NCBI GenBank assembly: GCA_001931905.2
Contig: MSJI02000064.1
Coordinates: 1 to 20,721 of the forward strand
Source of the DNA: Cladosporium sp. IMV 00045
Taxonomy: Eukaryota > Ascomycota > Dothideomycetes > Cladosporiales > Cladosporiaceae
Reading direction: 5' to 3'
Length of the DNA: 20,721 bases
Positions 18,536 to 20,721 of the stretch are shown piece by piece (within the stretch, counting starts at the first letter, position 1; the number at the start of each line of letters is the position of its first letter). The notes under the pieces are model-generated. The model worked only from the letters and a program-made list of their open reading frames with translations. It was not told where the DNA came from and ran no database searches. The position numbers and the translations under genes were made by a program.

Positions 18536-20334
18536 GCAGGTTTTAGTAGGACGTCCTCAGACGATGTCTCCGACTGAAAGAGAGAAATAAGAGCAATAGT
18601 AGCAAAGAAGGAAAGGAAACAGACCGATCAGGCAAAAAGCCAAGTGGAGGAAATGGCAAAAGCAAGGAAAAGCAAAAGGAGTCAGGAAGAGAACAAAAAG
18701 TGATATCCCAGGGCATTCAAATGTTTTTCTCACTGGCCTCTCATCCATTGTACGCGCATTTTCTGAGGGAGCAACCAACTGTTCAGGCGGTCTTTCTTGT
18801 TCTTTTCTGAGTCTTGCAATTTGAGTCATTTCCACAGATCAATTTGGTCTGAATAATAAGCAGGAGTGGCCAGCCAGGAAAGGGCGGTCTATCATATATA
18901 CCAGGTTACTTTGCCATTGAGGTTTTCGCACTAAGTTCCCCATCATGCGGTCAGGGCAGGGCCATGCATCTCAGGCCAGACGTGGAACAAAAAGATACGT
19001 TTTCGCCATGTATGAGGTACGGATTCCATCATTCCATTTTCTTTGTTTCTGTCATGTGTGTTGCTTACCTGGGTATCTTAGCAAGTCTCCTTATTGGGAC
19101 GGCATTGCTGGCCTCGATTGATCGATGTTCGAGTCGACTGATTGGTTTATTACAGATTTCATTGACGCTTCCTTCGAGATGTGAGCTGCAGCTCGACCGA
19201 TCTTGGGGCTGTTCATTCTTGACATGGTAATTTTGGATGCACCCTTCCTGCTTTGCTCATTTCTTTCGTTTTCTTGTATGGGATTGCATTCGATTGTGAA
19301 GCTTGGATGATTAACACACGGCGCAAAGGAACATAACATGTCACTGGTAGAAATTGCACGATGGAAGTGGAGACGTTTCACGAGAACGAAAAGCTGTTGC
19401 TTTTCTTGTCATTTCTGGGCCTCCTTAATGGTTTGCAGAGATCAGATCGCGACAGCCAATTGCAACGTAGCAAGTCAGCTGGGTCTGCAGATTTTCCAGA
19501 AAAGAAGTTTCTTCTGCAACTTTTCTCTCTCCTCGAGTTCTTTTTTGATGCGGTTTTTCTTTCCACCAGTTGGTCCATTCTGCTGCTGCTACTTTGCTGA
19601 GGTTTCTTGGGGTTCCGGGCGTCTTGTGAGAATGGAAGACATCGAGTTCGGTGATGAAGTGGTAAACACAGGATGGACTTCTGGATCTGATCGGGTGGTC
19701 TTGTGCGTAAAGGGTCCAAGCCCATGATCAACGGGGTCGTGCGGTGTGTCTCGAAGAGACAACGAGCTAGGGAGATGGCGCTCTGCATGGCAACTGTTGT
19801 GAGCCGGGTTGTCGAGAGTATTAAAGCCCATGTTGCAGAAATGTCGTTGTGCTCATGTTGGGACGGACATGAGCGAGGTTGAGTATCGATATTGAGGTTG
19901 TTTTCGTATTTTCGTAGAATGGAACAATGGCCGCTACCAGAAGAGTGCCGAGAGATGTCGGTGTGGTCTGTTTTAAAGTGTCGAGTAGAGTTGTGTTCGT
20001 GTGCCGCGGGTAAGTGTGGATCGACACATTCGTGGAGGATAAGGAGAAATATGCAGCTCGTCCAGCCACACATCGAGCCTGGAATGCAGCGATCTGAAGC
20101 ATATGCCGCGGATGCTAGCAAATCCAGGAGTCCGGAGCGAAAGAACCGGAGATCGTCAGATCGTACAAACAAAGAACAGTCGTAAAGAAATCGGAAAATG
20201 AAGGACCGCACCAGCCGTGTCGCCCAGTGGCACGCCGGCCAGCCAGCGTTACAGTGTTACGCCAATGAACGCCATGTGAAAGTAGCCAAAAACCAAGAAA
20301 GCAGAGCTCGCTCAAACTGAAGCCGTCAAATATA
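18467..20334. other. Long convergent intergenic region, F-box gene / DHH1
   Basis: These 1868 bp between two 3' ends are the longest gene-free stretch. They contain a (TGC)10 microsatellite near the left end and otherwise mixed-composition sequence with T-rich patches around 19510-19600. The longest ORF (minus, 20211-19378) starts with GTG and has no recognisable domain. I take most of it as long 3'UTR of DHH1 and of the F-box gene plus spacer; a noncoding RNA cannot be excluded. Confidence 0.5.
18506..18535 (+). repeat. (TGC)10 microsatellite
   Basis: Ten perfect TGC units, 40 bp after the stop codon of the F-box gene and therefore probably in its 3'UTR. It is a likely length-polymorphic marker. 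Confidence 0.95.
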
Positions 20335-20721
20335 CTATGCTTGAGCGGCCGAGGGCGGCATCTGTTGCTGGGGGTGCTGCGGTCTCTGCTGGTAGTTAAC
20401 CTGTCCAGGAGGACCCTGGAAAGTAGCCTGCTGGCCACCGCCGCGAGGCGGACCACGGTATCCACCACGGCCACCACGACCGCCACGGTAACCTCCTGTC
20501 CTGTTCGCGGGGTTTTGCAAGTCTGAACCAGTGCCTTGCTGTCTGCCATTTGGCGGCTGCTGCTGTTGCTGTTGCAGTGCGAATTGCTGCTGAGGGGTCG
20601 CGGCGATAGGCCTGGGAATGTTTTCGGGGGCATCGTACACATAAAGCTTCTTGTCGATGCTGCCGGGAATGGGCTGGATCTCGGTGCCGAGTTCCTGCTC
20701 GATACGGTAAAGGTTGAAGCG
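20335..20721 (-). CDS. DHH1: Dhh1 (DDX6-type DEAD-box helicase), C-terminal part only
   Basis: The minus strand is open from the right edge to the TAG at 20337-20335, giving the last 128 residues. The first residues, [19 protein letters not shown], are the end of the second RecA domain of Dhh1/DDX6, and [20 protein letters not shown] follows as in filamentous-fungal Dhh1. The rest is the low-complexity tail: a Gln run (FALQQQQQQ), an RGG cluster ([21 protein letters not shown]) and a Gln/Pro-rich end. Dhh1 activates mRNA decapping and translational repression in P-bodies; the Gln/RGG tail is of the kind linked to condensate formation. The helicase motifs lie outside the window. It converges on the F-box gene across 1.87 kb. 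Confidence 0.93.
   Translation of the reverse strand, partial: RFNLYRIEQELGTEIQPIPGSIDKKLYVYDAPENIPRPIAATPQQQFALQQQQQQPPNGRQQGTGSDLQNPANRTGGYRGGRGGRGGYRGPPRGGGQQATFQGPPGQVNYQQRPQHPQQQMPPSAAQA

Noticed and set aside
19125..19145. GTTCGAGTC resembling a tRNA B box
   Set aside because: The surrounding bases do not form a T-stem and no A box or acceptor stem is found.
19378..20211. 277-codon minus-strand ORF downstream of DHH1
   Set aside because: It starts with GTG, has no recognisable domain, biased low-information composition and no splice or context support. It is most likely a chance frame in 3'UTR or spacer sequence.

Overview
This is a nuclear window from a filamentous ascomycete (Pezizomycotina). 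The protein repertoire fits a dothideomycete, possibly of the Mycosphaerellales, but that rank is inferred. Evidence for a fungus: compact genes on both strands, few and short introns (53-82 nt) with GT-AG ends and CTAAC/CTGAC branch sites, and typical fungal versions of VPS41, SMC4, GAR1 and DHH1. There is no operon structure, transposon, CRISPR array, rRNA or tRNA that I could support.

Layout from left to right: (1) <1-416, minus, the 5' end of a mitochondrial DUF155/RMD1-family protein (MRX10-like), cut by the window edge; (2) 697-4611, plus, VPS41, the HOPS/AP-3 tethering subunit, whose C-terminal RING-H2 is completed only by splicing one intron; (3) 5251-9767, minus, SMC4, a condensin subunit with three exons and two introns near its 3' end; (4) 10902-11300, plus, a small membrane protein that I read as the small activating subunit of serine palmitoyltransferase; (5) 11724-12704, minus, an NSUN4-like RNA m5C methyltransferase homologue that has lost both catalytic cysteines; (6) 13331-14021, plus, GAR1 of the H/ACA snoRNP, with one intron; (7) 15501-18466, plus, a large F-box protein with one intron and an Asp/Glu-rich tail; (8) 20335->20721, minus, the 3' end of the DEAD-box helicase DHH1, cut by the window edge.

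Genes alternate in direction, giving divergent promoter pairs (1/2, 3/4, 5/6) and convergent 3' ends (2/3, 4/5, 7/8). Functions are unrelated housekeeping roles: vacuolar fusion, chromosome condensation, sphingolipid synthesis, mitochondrial or rRNA biology, pseudouridylation, ubiquitin targeting and mRNA decay. I see no gene cluster acting together. Larger gene-free stretches lie at 9768-10901, 14022-15500 and 18467-20334. The second contains a hairpin-rich tract that could be a structured RNA.

The observations most worth following are the catalytically degenerate NSUN4-like protein with its possible 5'UTR intron, the easily missed serine palmitoyltransferase small subunit with Val at the acyl-CoA selectivity position, and the ALPS-like loop in VPS41.
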